This document shows positions 1-5,851 of a DNA stretch of 5,915 nt, in pieces. The position numbers and the translations under genes are program-made. Each line of letters begins with the position of its first letter. Positions within the stretch are counted from its first letter, which is position 1. Source of the stretch: Gammaproteobacteria bacterium (GTDB lineage Bacteria; Pseudomonadota; Gammaproteobacteria; GCF-002020875); assembly GCA_018671205.1 (NCBI GenBank), contig JABHIC010000354.1, positions 1 through 5,915 on the forward strand, written 5' to 3'. The notes under the pieces were generated by a model that did not search any database, was not told the DNA's origin, and worked only from the letters and a program-made list of their open reading frames with translations.

Positions 1-5
1 AAATC

Positions 6-275
6 ATGACAAAAAAACTAGCGATAATATCTCTGTTGGGCATGGTAGCTAGCCTGTCAGGATGCACTCTTCAGCCTATGACTACCCAACCTGTAATGGA
101 GACACCGACTCAAACGACCTCTGTGGGGCCTGCCTGTGCAAACTGTTTTGAGGAGAGCATCTCTTCCGAGTGTGCCAAATCAGTGGCTGTTGTCACCTAT
201 CAAGACCCCTGTCATGTCTGCGGAAACCTTCCGGTAAGTGTTCGCGCCTACAGTCAGTCACAATCCTGCAGATAA
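6..275 (+). CDS. Small cysteine-rich lipoprotein of unknown function
   Basis: I do not recognise this 89-residue protein. The N-terminus (MTKK, then a hydrophobic stretch) ends in a clear lipobox, LSGC, with the lipidated cysteine at residue 20. Residue 21 is Thr, not Asp, so Lol sorting to the outer membrane is the expected fate. A Thr/Pro/Gln-rich linker (about 21-42) leads to a compact domain with six cysteines at 44, 47, 56, 69, 72 and 88, including two CxxC pairs (CANC and CHVC). Neither CxxC is followed by His, so these are not heme c sites. The even cysteine count suggests disulfides or metal binding, which is inference. It ends 15 bases before the first FlgO-family gene and is probably co-transcribed with it. 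Only five bases precede the ATG, so the ribosome site is not visible. It does not look like FlgP, the lipoprotein usually paired with FlgO. Confidence 0.8.
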   Translation: MTKKLAIISLLGMVASLSGCTLQPMTTQPVMETPTQTTSVGPACANCFEESISSECAKSVAVVTYQDPCHVCGNLPVSVRAYSQSQSCR

Positions 276-290
276 ACCTGGAGTAGAATC

Positions 291-941
291 ATGAAAAAAA
301 CGCTTACAACCCTCATCAGTGCAGGTGTACTTCTCTGTTCAACTGCATCAGCAACCCCACTCAGTGACTTTGCTGGTGTCCGAAGTGGTGTTACCGAACC
401 GTATCAGCAGAACCCGATGGTCTCGATTCCCGGGGAACTAAACGAGGTCTCCCGCTTTCTTGTGGATCAGCTCACCCAAAACAGGGATATGGAGAATATG
501 CGAGACAACCCCATTGCGGTTGCCTCTCTGGTTGAGCTGGAAGATTTCAAATCGACCAATAAACTGGGACTCTGGCTGAGTGAAAACATGATGCATGAAC
601 TCCAGATTCGTGGCTTTAAAACGATTGATTTCAAAACCATGCCATCCATCCAGGTCTCAAAAGAGGGGGACTTCGTGATGAGCAAGAACCTCAGTGAGCT
701 GCGCGGAAAATACAACATCAACCATGTCATCTCGGGTACCTATACAGAATATCCTAATGGAATTATGATCAATGTACGGCTGGTAGATATGGCCACCTCG
801 GTCATCACCTCTTCTGCCCAGGCACATATTTCCAAGGGGTATTACCTGAAAATGCTGAATGGAATTAATGGTAGCACACGCAGAAAACCTGTGGACCAGC
901 ATGAGGTCGAGCTTGTAGACGGGAACAATTTACTACCTTGA
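291..941 (+). CDS. FlgO-family outer-membrane/periplasmic protein (first copy)
   Basis: This 216-residue protein belongs to the FlgO family, known from Vibrio as outer-membrane-associated proteins of the sheathed-flagellum H-ring. A Sec signal peptide (MKK, hydrophobic core to about 18) has an ASA cleavage site at 19-21. Cys16 has Leu before it, so it is a poor lipobox and I predict a non-lipidated protein. The FlgO domain spans roughly 53-181 and carries recognisable stretches: DNPIAVAS, NMMHELQIRGFK, DFKTMPSI, the GDF turn, and ISGTYT followed by a NVRLVD strand. The ATG has a GGAG ribosome site (280-283) at good spacing. No flagellar structural genes are visible, so a strictly flagellar role is unproven, and the symbol is left empty because two copies exist. 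The reading frame continues in phase for 21 codons after the TGA stop, so the annotated C-terminus may be shortened. Confidence 0.88.
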   Translation: MKKTLTTLISAGVLLCSTASATPLSDFAGVRSGVTEPYQQNPMVSIPGELNEVSRFLVDQLTQNRDMENMRDNPIAVASLVELEDFKSTNKLGLWLSENMMHELQIRGFKTIDFKTMPSIQVSKEGDFVMSKNLSELRGKYNINHVISGTYTEYPNGIMINVRLVDMATSVITSSAQAHISKGYYLKMLNGINGSTRRKPVDQHEVELVDGNNLLP

Positions 942-1082
942 AAGGGGGCGAATGGAGCCGAACAGGCAGATGTGGCGATTGGAGAGATTGAGCTAAAAAT
1001 TCAATAAGGGTTTACTCCCTCAACCACTCCTGCCACACTGACCACCCACTGACAGAGTGTGCGATGTAGATGGCAAGCTGTG

Positions 1083-1124
1083 AGCCAGTCACTTTCGAAA
1101 TGGATGTGACTGGCTTTTGGGTTT
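1083..1124 (+). terminator. Probable rho-independent terminator after the first FlgO gene
   Basis: A perfect 10-base inverted repeat, AGCCAGTCAC (1083-1092) and GTGACTGGCT (1106-1115), encloses a 13-base loop that itself contains the palindrome TTTCGAAA (1093-1100). The stem is followed by TTTGGGTTTA, a T-rich run broken by three G, so termination is probably incomplete. On the minus strand the stem is not followed by a T-run, so the orientation is +. It lies 35-44 bases before the preferred start of the next gene, so it could also act as an attenuator or partial terminator inside one operon. Confidence 0.6.
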
Positions 1125-1140
1125 AGATTAGGTGTCCAAT

Positions 1141-1145
1141 AAGGA
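1141..1145 (+). promoter_or_regulatory. Candidate ribosome binding site for the second FlgO gene
   Basis: AAGGA lies 13 bases before the ATG at 1159. That spacing is longer than ideal, but nothing comparable precedes the upstream GTG at 1132, whose leader is the terminator tail. This site together with signal-peptide shape decides the start in favour of 1159. Confidence 0.45.
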
Positions 1146-1158
1146 TTTTTCAGCCACA

Positions 1159-1977
1159 ATGAGCATTAGGATTTTAGTTCTGGTCACCGCTCTCTTGCTA
1201 CTTTTGCAAGGCTGCTCTACAGCTGCAAAAAAACAGGCGGCCACTGCGGAACCCTCTTCAACCGCGCCCCATAGCACTACCCTTAATCCGCTCAACCATC
1301 CACCCTCCAGCCACTATAAAAATGATAACGGACTCCATGCTGTAAGCCGTTACATGGCCGCTCAACTGGTACAGAATCAAGCCATTGAAAACCTGGTTGA
1401 TAACCCGATTGCAATCACCTCATTTGTCAACATCAAGAGCTATGATCAGGCCGATGCCATTGGGGAGACCCTGGCCGACAATATGATCCATGAGATGCAG
1501 ATTCGGGGCTTTAAGGTGATTGACTATAAGACCATGCCCTCCATTCGGGTTTCTGATAAGGGAGACTTTATCCGCAGTCGCTCGGTCGATGAACTGAGGA
1601 AAAAACAGCAGATCAACCTGGTACTCTCCGGCACCTATACCCAACATCGACGCGGCATCCATATTAACGCCAGAATCACAACAATCGAATCGGGCCTTGT
1701 GGTCTCCACGGCTCAGGGAACGATCAGCCGGACTATTGTTGATTCGATTCTGAATGCCGAGTCGCCACGGGGTGAAGAGAGTGACCCATTTATGTTCTAT
1801 CCACAAGAGGCCCCCATTTCCCCCCAGGGAGGAGACTCCTCTATACTTGAGGTTATTCCAGTGGTGGAGACGGTCCCGCTAGAGGTAGCCGTTAAAGCAG
1901 AGCCTCTCTCTGTCGAAGACCCCACCAAGAAAAGCTATGGTTGTTTCCAGAATGGCATCTGTATGCAGTCAAGATAA
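1159..1977 (+). CDS. FlgO-family lipoprotein (second copy, extended tail)
   Basis: I start this 272-residue protein at the ATG at 1159. An in-frame GTG at 1132 would add nine polar residues ahead of the signal peptide and has no visible ribosome site. The N-terminus, MSIR then an eleven-residue hydrophobic run, ends in the lipobox LQGC with Cys19 followed by Ser, predicting an outer-membrane lipoprotein. A Ser/Thr/Ala/Pro-rich linker (about 20-58) leads to a FlgO domain at roughly 62-190. It is about half identical to the first copy over some 128 residues, sharing VSR, DNPIA, QIRGFK, KTMPSI and SGTYT. An 80-residue tail, Pro/Glu/Val-rich and unlike that of the first copy, ends with a Cys-X5-Cys pair (262 and 268). 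It may anchor at the outer membrane beside its paralogue. The role is inferred from the family only; no flagellar gene is adjacent. It converges on epmA, 13 bases away. Confidence 0.85.
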   Translation: MSIRILVLVTALLLLLQGCSTAAKKQAATAEPSSTAPHSTTLNPLNHPPSSHYKNDNGLHAVSRYMAAQLVQNQAIENLVDNPIAITSFVNIKSYDQADAIGETLADNMIHEMQIRGFKVIDYKTMPSIRVSDKGDFIRSRSVDELRKKQQINLVLSGTYTQHRRGIHINARITTIESGLVVSTAQGTISRTIVDSILNAESPRGEESDPFMFYPQEAPISPQGGDSSILEVIPVVETVPLEVAVKAEPLSVEDPTKKSYGCFQNGICMQSR

Positions 1978-1990
1978 CTACAGGGCACCG

Positions 1991-2935
1991 CTAAACCTGA
2001 TTGATAGAAAACGGCATTACCTCACTGATCTGCTCTTTCCCCATTGACAACATCATCAGCCGCTCTACGCCCAGTGCAACCCCCGAGCAGTCGGGTAGAC
2101 CATGATCCAGTGCCTGCAGGAACTTCTCATCCATCGGCACTGCCTCCAATCCAGCGGCACTGCGCTCACTCAGCTCCTGTTGAAAGCGGTTACGTTGCTC
2201 TGCCCCATCGGTCAATTCACAAAAGCCATTGGCAATCTCCATCCCATTCAGAATCAGCTCAAAACGCTCTGCCACCTTTGGGTTATCGGGGCTGATCCGG
2301 GCCAGTGCGGCCTGAGAGGCTGGATAGTGGGTAAAAAAGATAGCCGCATGAGAGAAACGGGGAATGATCGCCAACACCATCAGATAATCAACCCAGCCAT
2401 CCCAGTCAAGATCCATCTCCTCGGCTGAGGGCAGCGCCATGGCCAATGCGGCCGATTGCAACTGCTCGATGGTTGTGCTGTAGAGATCAGCAACCCCTAC
2501 CACCTCAAAAGCCTCAGCCACGGTTATCCGCTCTATTGAGGGAAGATCGACAAAGTTGCTTACCAGGGCCTCAACCTCATCCATCAACTGCTCCATCGTA
2601 TAGCCCGGACGGTACCACTCCAACATCATAAATTCTGGATTATGGAGCGGACTGATCTCACCGGCACGAAACGAGGGGCCCAACTGAAAGATGGGGCCAC
2701 TCCCCTCTGCCAACAGGCGCTTCATAAACAGTTCCGGGGAGCATTGAAGGTAGAGCCGCTCAGGCCCTTCTGCATCACGCCCCCGTGAGGTGGTTACAAA
2801 AGAGTCAATTTGTGGGTCCGTAGTGGCTGCGCTAGAGAGCACCGGTGTCTCCACCTCGATGACATCTTGCTCAAAAAAGAAGCTTCGAATAGCCCGTATA
2901 AAGGTCGCGCGCTCCTGTAGCAGAGAGCTATCCAT
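1991..2935 (-). CDS. epmA: EF-P--(R)-beta-lysine ligase EpmA (PoxA/GenX/YjeA)
   Basis: EpmA is a truncated paralogue of class II lysyl-tRNA synthetase, lacking the anticodon-binding domain. It activates (R)-beta-lysine with ATP and attaches it to Lys34 of EF-P in the cytoplasm. The 314 residues match the family length (E. coli 325). Class II motifs are visible: motif 1 near residues 22-32 (DVIEVETP), motif 2 near 89-109 (FRAGE, then HNPEFMMLEWYR), and motif 3 near 285-297 (GVALGVERLMML). ASQAALARIS and IANGFCELTD also match E. coli EpmA closely. The efp TGA and the epmA ATG share one base (TGATG), indicating coupled translation. A GTG three bases upstream (2938) is an alternative start adding one Met. 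No independent ribosome site is evident. EpmB, which makes the beta-lysine, is not in the window. Confidence 0.95.
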   Translation of the reverse strand: MDSSLLQERATFIRAIRSFFFEQDVIEVETPVLSSAATTDPQIDSFVTTSRGRDAEGPERLYLQCSPELFMKRLLAEGSGPIFQLGPSFRAGEISPLHNPEFMMLEWYRPGYTMEQLMDEVEALVSNFVDLPSIERITVAEAFEVVGVADLYSTTIEQLQSAALAMALPSAEEMDLDWDGWVDYLMVLAIIPRFSHAAIFFTHYPASQAALARISPDNPKVAERFELILNGMEIANGFCELTDGAEQRNRFQQELSERSAAGLEAVPMDEKFLQALDHGLPDCSGVALGVERLMMLSMGKEQISEVMPFSINQV

Positions 2936-3504
2936 CACTCTTTGACACGTGAGACGTATTCACCCGTACGTGTATCCACCTTGATCACCTCATTTTCAGG
3001 GACAAAGAGCGGAACCCGAACCACGGCTCCCGTCTCCAGTGTTGCCGGTTTACCGCCACCGCTGGAGGTATCCCCACGCAGCCCCGGATCGGTCTCGGTA
3101 ATCTGTAACACGACAAAGTTGGGCGGAGTAATAGAGATCGGGTTGCCATTCCAGAGTGTCACCAGACAGATCTCCTGACCTTTCAGCCACTGCTCTGCCT
3201 CTCCCATAGCGGCTTTGTCGGCACCAATCTGTTCAAAGCTTTCCGGGTGCATAAAATAGAACAGATCCCCATCGGAATAGGAGTATTGATACTCCTCCTC
3301 ATGAACATCTGCTCGCTCAATGGATTCTCCCGATTTAAACGTACGCTCCAGAGTTCTCCCACTTATCAGCCCCCGCAGTTTTACCCGGTTAAAGGCCTGC
3401 CCTTTCCCCGGTTTCACCATCTCGTTATCAACAATGGTGAAAGGATCTCCATCAATCATCACTTTCAAGCCATTTCTGAACTCACTTGTACTGACTGTCG
3501 CCAT
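2935..3504 (-). CDS. efp: Translation elongation factor P
   Basis: EF-P binds between the P and E sites of ribosomes stalled at consecutive prolines and promotes peptide bond formation. The 189 residues match the family length and align without obvious gaps to E. coli EF-P. Domain I carries the loop KPGKGQAF with the modifiable Lys at exactly position 34. The middle OB fold is typical (TLWNGNPISITPPNFV), and the C-terminal OB fold has the signature TDPGLRGDT, GGKPATLETGA and VPLFV, ending GEYVSRVKE. Lys34 in PGKG, with epmA overlapping downstream, says this is the beta-lysylated type and not the Arg32-rhamnosylated type. The ATG is preceded by AGGCGAG as a weak ribosome site. A candidate promoter lies in the 72 bases between gltX and efp, though read-through from gltX is also possible. 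Confidence 0.97.
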   Translation of the reverse strand: MATVSTSEFRNGLKVMIDGDPFTIVDNEMVKPGKGQAFNRVKLRGLISGRTLERTFKSGESIERADVHEEEYQYSYSDGDLFYFMHPESFEQIGADKAAMGEAEQWLKGQEICLVTLWNGNPISITPPNFVVLQITETDPGLRGDTSSGGGKPATLETGAVVRVPLFVPENEVIKVDTRTGEYVSRVKE

Positions 3505-3539
3505 CTCGCCTACTCACCTTGTCTGTAAAATAGCCGCGT

Positions 3540-3568
3540 ATGATACCGGTTCGGCTGGCCATAAACAA
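3540..3568 (-). promoter_or_regulatory. Candidate sigma-70 promoter for efp-epmA
   Basis: On the minus strand, TTGTTT (3563-3568) and TATCAT (3540-3545) are separated by exactly 17 bases. The -10 matches consensus at five of six bases and the -35 at three of six. It lies in the gltX-efp gap, about 35 bases before the efp ATG, which would let efp and epmA be made independently of gltX. The call is by eye only. Confidence 0.4.
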
Positions 3569-3576
3569 TTGAAAAA

Positions 3577-4992
3577 CTAACCGTTGGCCACTATCCGCTC
3601 GGCTATAAAGGTGAGCGCCATCTCAATTCTCTGTAGCACACGCTCTCTGCCGATCAGTGCCAGGGTAATATCGATCGGAGGCGAGATCGCACCTCCTGTT
3701 GCGGCTACCCGCAGGGGTTGCGCCACTTTACCCAGCTTCAGATCGAGCCGCTCTGCAACCTCTTTAACGACCTCATGGATCGGCTCTGCATCCCAGATCT
3801 CCAGTTCAGCGAGCGTATCGCGGATTTTAGTCAGCGGCTCTTCTGCTGCCGCTTTGAGATTCTTCTTCGCCGCATTGGGATCAAAAGTATCAAAGTCGAG
3901 ATAGAAGCAGCGACTATTATCCGCCATTTCCACCAGGGTCTTGGCCCGCTCCTGCTGTGCCTCAACCACTTTGACCAGATCCGGCCCATGAGCAGGATCG
4001 ATCCCCCGCTGCCCCATATGCCAGCTCAGATGACGCGCCACATGCTCAGGGCTACTACTTTTAATATAGTGCTGATTTAACCAGAGTAGTTTTTCCGGGT
4101 TAAAGGTGGAGGCCGAGTGGTTGATATCTTCCAACTCAAATAGCTTTACCATCTCATCCATCGAGAAGATCTCCTGATCCCCATGAGACCACCCTAATCG
4201 CACCAGATAGTTCAGCAGTGCCTCCGGCAGATACCCCTCATCCCGATACTGCATAACCCCCACCGCACCATGACGTTTGGAGAGGCGGCTTCCATCCGCC
4301 CCCAGAATCATTGGAAGATGGGCATACTTGGGCAGCTCCGCCCCCAGTGCCTTAAGAATATTAATCTGGCGAGGCGTATTATTGAGATGGTCATCCCCAC
4401 GAATCACATGGGTGAGTCCCATATCGAGATCATCAACAACCACCGTAAGATTATAGGTCGGGGTACCATCTGAACGGGCGATAATCAGATCATCCAGCTC
4501 GCTATTCTGAAACACCACCTTGCCACGCACCAGATCATCCACCACTACCGCACCCTCTGTCGGGTTTCTAAAACGGATGACGGGGTCTACCCCTTCACGT
4601 GGCTCGGTTCGGCTACGACAGAGGCCGGTATAACGGGGCTTCTCTTTTCTTGCCCGCTGCCCCTCACGCATCTTATCCAGCTCCTCACGACTGCAGTAGC
4701 AGTAATAGGCACTCCCCTGCTCCAGAAGCTGCTGGATCACCTCTTTATAACGATCAAAACGGTGGGTCTGGTAAAATGGCCCTTGGTCATACTCCAGCCC
4801 CAACCAGTTCATCCCCTCCAGTATTGCGTTGACCGAGGCCTCGGTAGAGCGCTCACGATCGGTATCCTCGATCCTGAGAATAAAGTCACCACCGTGGCGA
4901 CGCGCATAGAGCCAGGAGAAGAGTGCAGTACGCGCCCCTCCCACATGGAGGTAACCCGTTGGACTCGGGGCAAATCGAGTGGTCAATTTCAT
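3577..4992 (-). CDS. gltX: Glutamyl-tRNA synthetase (GluRS)
   Basis: GltX is a class I synthetase that ligates glutamate to tRNA-Glu in the cytoplasm, feeding protein synthesis and tetrapyrrole biosynthesis. I start at the ATG at 4992, giving 471 residues, the same as E. coli. An in-frame GTG at 5007 would add five residues but has no visible ribosome site. The HIGH-type motif HVGG is at 16-19 in FAPSPTGYLHVGG, and the KMSKS-type motif is RLSKR at 236-240. IEDTD (41-45), VVVDDLDM, HVIRGDDHLNNTPRQI and LVRLGWSHGDQEIFS are all family signatures. The zinc-site cysteines are present at 98, 100 and 125, but residue 127, His in E. coli, is Ser here. It lies upstream of efp in the same direction with a 72-base gap, and is divergent from the response regulator gene. 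Whether it discriminates against tRNA-Gln cannot be told. Confidence 0.97.
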   Translation of the reverse strand: MKLTTRFAPSPTGYLHVGGARTALFSWLYARRHGGDFILRIEDTDRERSTEASVNAILEGMNWLGLEYDQGPFYQTHRFDRYKEVIQQLLEQGSAYYCYCSREELDKMREGQRARKEKPRYTGLCRSRTEPREGVDPVIRFRNPTEGAVVVDDLVRGKVVFQNSELDDLIIARSDGTPTYNLTVVVDDLDMGLTHVIRGDDHLNNTPRQINILKALGAELPKYAHLPMILGADGSRLSKRHGAVGVMQYRDEGYLPEALLNYLVRLGWSHGDQEIFSMDEMVKLFELEDINHSASTFNPEKLLWLNQHYIKSSSPEHVARHLSWHMGQRGIDPAHGPDLVKVVEAQQERAKTLVEMADNSRCFYLDFDTFDPNAAKKNLKAAAEEPLTKIRDTLAELEIWDAEPIHEVVKEVAERLDLKLGKVAQPLRVAATGGAISPPIDITLALIGRERVLQRIEMALTFIAERIVANG

Positions 4993-5030
4993 TTCACAGA
5001 TATCCACAAAGTAATTGAGCTAAATATTGA

Positions 5031-5040
5031 GCCAATTGGC
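5031..5040. repeat. Perfect 10-base palindrome in the gltX/regulator divergent region
   Basis: GCCAATTGGC is a perfect palindrome. Just to its left, ATTGAGC occurs twice (5014-5020 and 5026-5032) twelve bases apart. The cluster sits in what would be the gltX leader, so it could be an operator, but a ten-base palindrome can arise by chance. Confidence 0.3.
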
Positions 5041-5075
5041 CCATCACAAAACGGTTCGAAGTATATACTATTCAG

Positions 5076-5081
5076 ATTATA
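5076..5081 (-). promoter_or_regulatory. Candidate -10 element for gltX
   Basis: The minus strand reads TATAAT, a perfect -10 hexamer, about 85 bases before the gltX start. The -35 is weak: GTGGCA (5101-5106) at 19-base spacing is the best match. On the opposite strand TATACT (5064-5069) resembles a -10 for the response regulator but lacks a good -35. The two divergent promoters may overlap here. Confidence 0.35.
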
Positions 5082-5096
5082 CCGCTCTGTGGATTT

Positions 5097-5128
5097 TTCC
5101 TGCCACCCACTGTTCCTGTCACCCACTG
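5097..5128 (+). repeat. Two-copy 16-base tandem repeat before the response regulator gene
   Basis: TTCCTGCCACCCACTG (5097-5112) is followed directly by TTCCTGTCACCCACTG (5113-5128), identical at 15 of 16 positions. It ends 24 bases before the regulator start codon. OmpR-family regulators bind direct repeats, so an autoregulatory operator is possible, though the 16-base period is longer than the usual 10-11. Words from it recur near 1029-1052. Confidence 0.7.
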
Positions 5129-5152
5129 ATAATCCCAGAATAATGGATCTTT

Positions 5153-5851
5153 ATGAATAGAAAAATTGCCATTGTTGAAGACGACCCGGATCAGCGAGAA
5201 AACTATGCTGATGCACTGCGTAGCCAGGGATATGCCATCACCGCTTATGCCAGCAAAGAGGAGGCGCTGAGGGGGTTTAGGGAGACCTTACCTGACCTCG
5301 CTATTCTTGATGTGATGCTGGGCGAAAACCATGATGCCGGTTTTGAGATCTGCACTGAACTACACAAACAGCACCCCACCATCCCGGTGATTTTTCTCAC
5401 TGCTCGTGATAGTGAGATGGATCGTGTTGAGGGGTTAAGACTGGAGGCATGGGACTATCTGATTAAACCGATCACCCTCGATTACCTGACCGTGAGGGTC
5501 TCTTCCCTATTCCGCATTGAGGAGCGCCTCACCCATACCTCATCACACCACCTCTCCAACGACACCATTTGCGGTGAGCTTACACTAAATGAGACCGCTC
5601 TCACCGTCCACTGGCAAAAGGAGCCGCTGGAGTTGACCCTGACGGAGTTCTGGTTACTGGAGGCACTCGCACAGTCCCCCGGTGAGGCCTTCAGCTATGA
5701 GTCACTCATGCCCGTCACCCGCCAGACCATTGTAGAGAAGAATACGATTAACGGTCACATCCGTAGAATTCGCATCAAGTTCAAACGTATTGATCCTGAC
5801 TTTAACTGTATTCGTAATGTCTTTGGGGTGGGATACCGTTGGGACTGCTAG
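5153..5851 (+). CDS. OmpR/PhoB-family response regulator, probable dedicated-sortase-system type (PdsR-like)
   Basis: This 232-residue protein is a two-domain response regulator that would be phosphorylated by a partner kinase and bind DNA. The receiver domain (about 3-118) has the acidic pair Asp10/Asp11, phospho-acceptor Asp53 (AILDVML), Thr83 (FLTAR) and Lys105 followed by Pro. The winged-helix domain (about 140-230) has LTLTEFWLLEAL, the recognition helix NTINGHIRRIRIKF (197-210) and the wing ending GVGYRW. RENYADALRSQGY, the PDLAILDV and FLTARDSEMD stretches, EFW and NTI..HI.RIR.KF..IDPDF.CI resemble the family I know as PdsR (TIGR03787). That assignment is from memory of the family, not a search. 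Trp100 sits where most relatives have Asp in the GADDY stretch. GGA (5145-5147) is the ribosome site. A kinase-like frame overlaps its 3' end. Confidence 0.9.
   Translation: MNRKIAIVEDDPDQRENYADALRSQGYAITAYASKEEALRGFRETLPDLAILDVMLGENHDAGFEICTELHKQHPTIPVIFLTARDSEMDRVEGLRLEAWDYLIKPITLDYLTVRVSSLFRIEERLTHTSSHHLSNDTICGELTLNETALTVHWQKEPLELTLTEFWLLEALAQSPGEAFSYESLMPVTRQTIVEKNTINGHIRRIRIKFKRIDPDFNCIRNVFGVGYRWDC
5825..5833 (+). promoter_or_regulatory. Ribosome binding site for the downstream kinase-like frame
   Basis: GGGGTGGGA inside the end of the response regulator gene lies five bases before the TTG at 5839. It supports that unusual start codon and coupled translation. Caution: these bases also encode the conserved GVGYRW wing of the regulator. 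Confidence 0.45.

Larger units (their letters stand above)
942..1158 (+). other. Intergenic gap between the two FlgO-family genes
   Basis: This 217-base stretch has no convincing independent gene. Its first 66 bases (942-1007) are an in-frame continuation of the upstream FlgO gene beyond its TGA, reading 21 sense codons to a TAA. Bases 1029-1052 hold CCTGCCAC, ACTG and CACCCACTGA, words that recur in the leader of the response regulator gene near 5097-5129. CACACT (1034-1039) can pair with AGTGTG (1056-1061). A strong hairpin follows at 1083-1115. No good sigma-70 promoter for the downstream gene was found by eye. Confidence 0.55.

Noticed and set aside
137..221. Heme c binding by the CxxC pairs of the small lipoprotein
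   Set aside because: CANC and CHVC are followed by Phe and Gly, not His.
952..996. A 14-codon ATG frame (MEPNRQMW...) in the gap after the first FlgO gene
   Set aside because: It is very short, has only a G-rich run as ribosome site, and overlaps the more protein-like in-phase continuation of the FlgO frame.
1132..1158. GTG at 1132 as the start of the second FlgO protein
   Set aside because: There is no ribosome site in the terminator tail before it, and it would place a polar, mixed-charge segment ahead of a well-formed lipoprotein signal peptide.
11..1233. Runs of seven A near the 5' end of all three envelope genes (11-17, 294-300, 1227-1233), suggesting slippage or phase variation
   Set aside because: Lys codons in and after signal peptides often give such runs. 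Seven bases is short for phase variation and all three frames are intact.
1991..2935. The gene as a lysyl-tRNA synthetase (lysS)
   Set aside because: It is far too short, lacks the N-terminal anticodon-binding domain, matches EpmA end to end and overlaps efp.
3584..5160. Several open frames of 60-130 codons on the + strand opposite gltX, efp and epmA
   Set aside because: They are antisense shadows of strongly conserved genes, with no recognisable protein features or ribosome sites.
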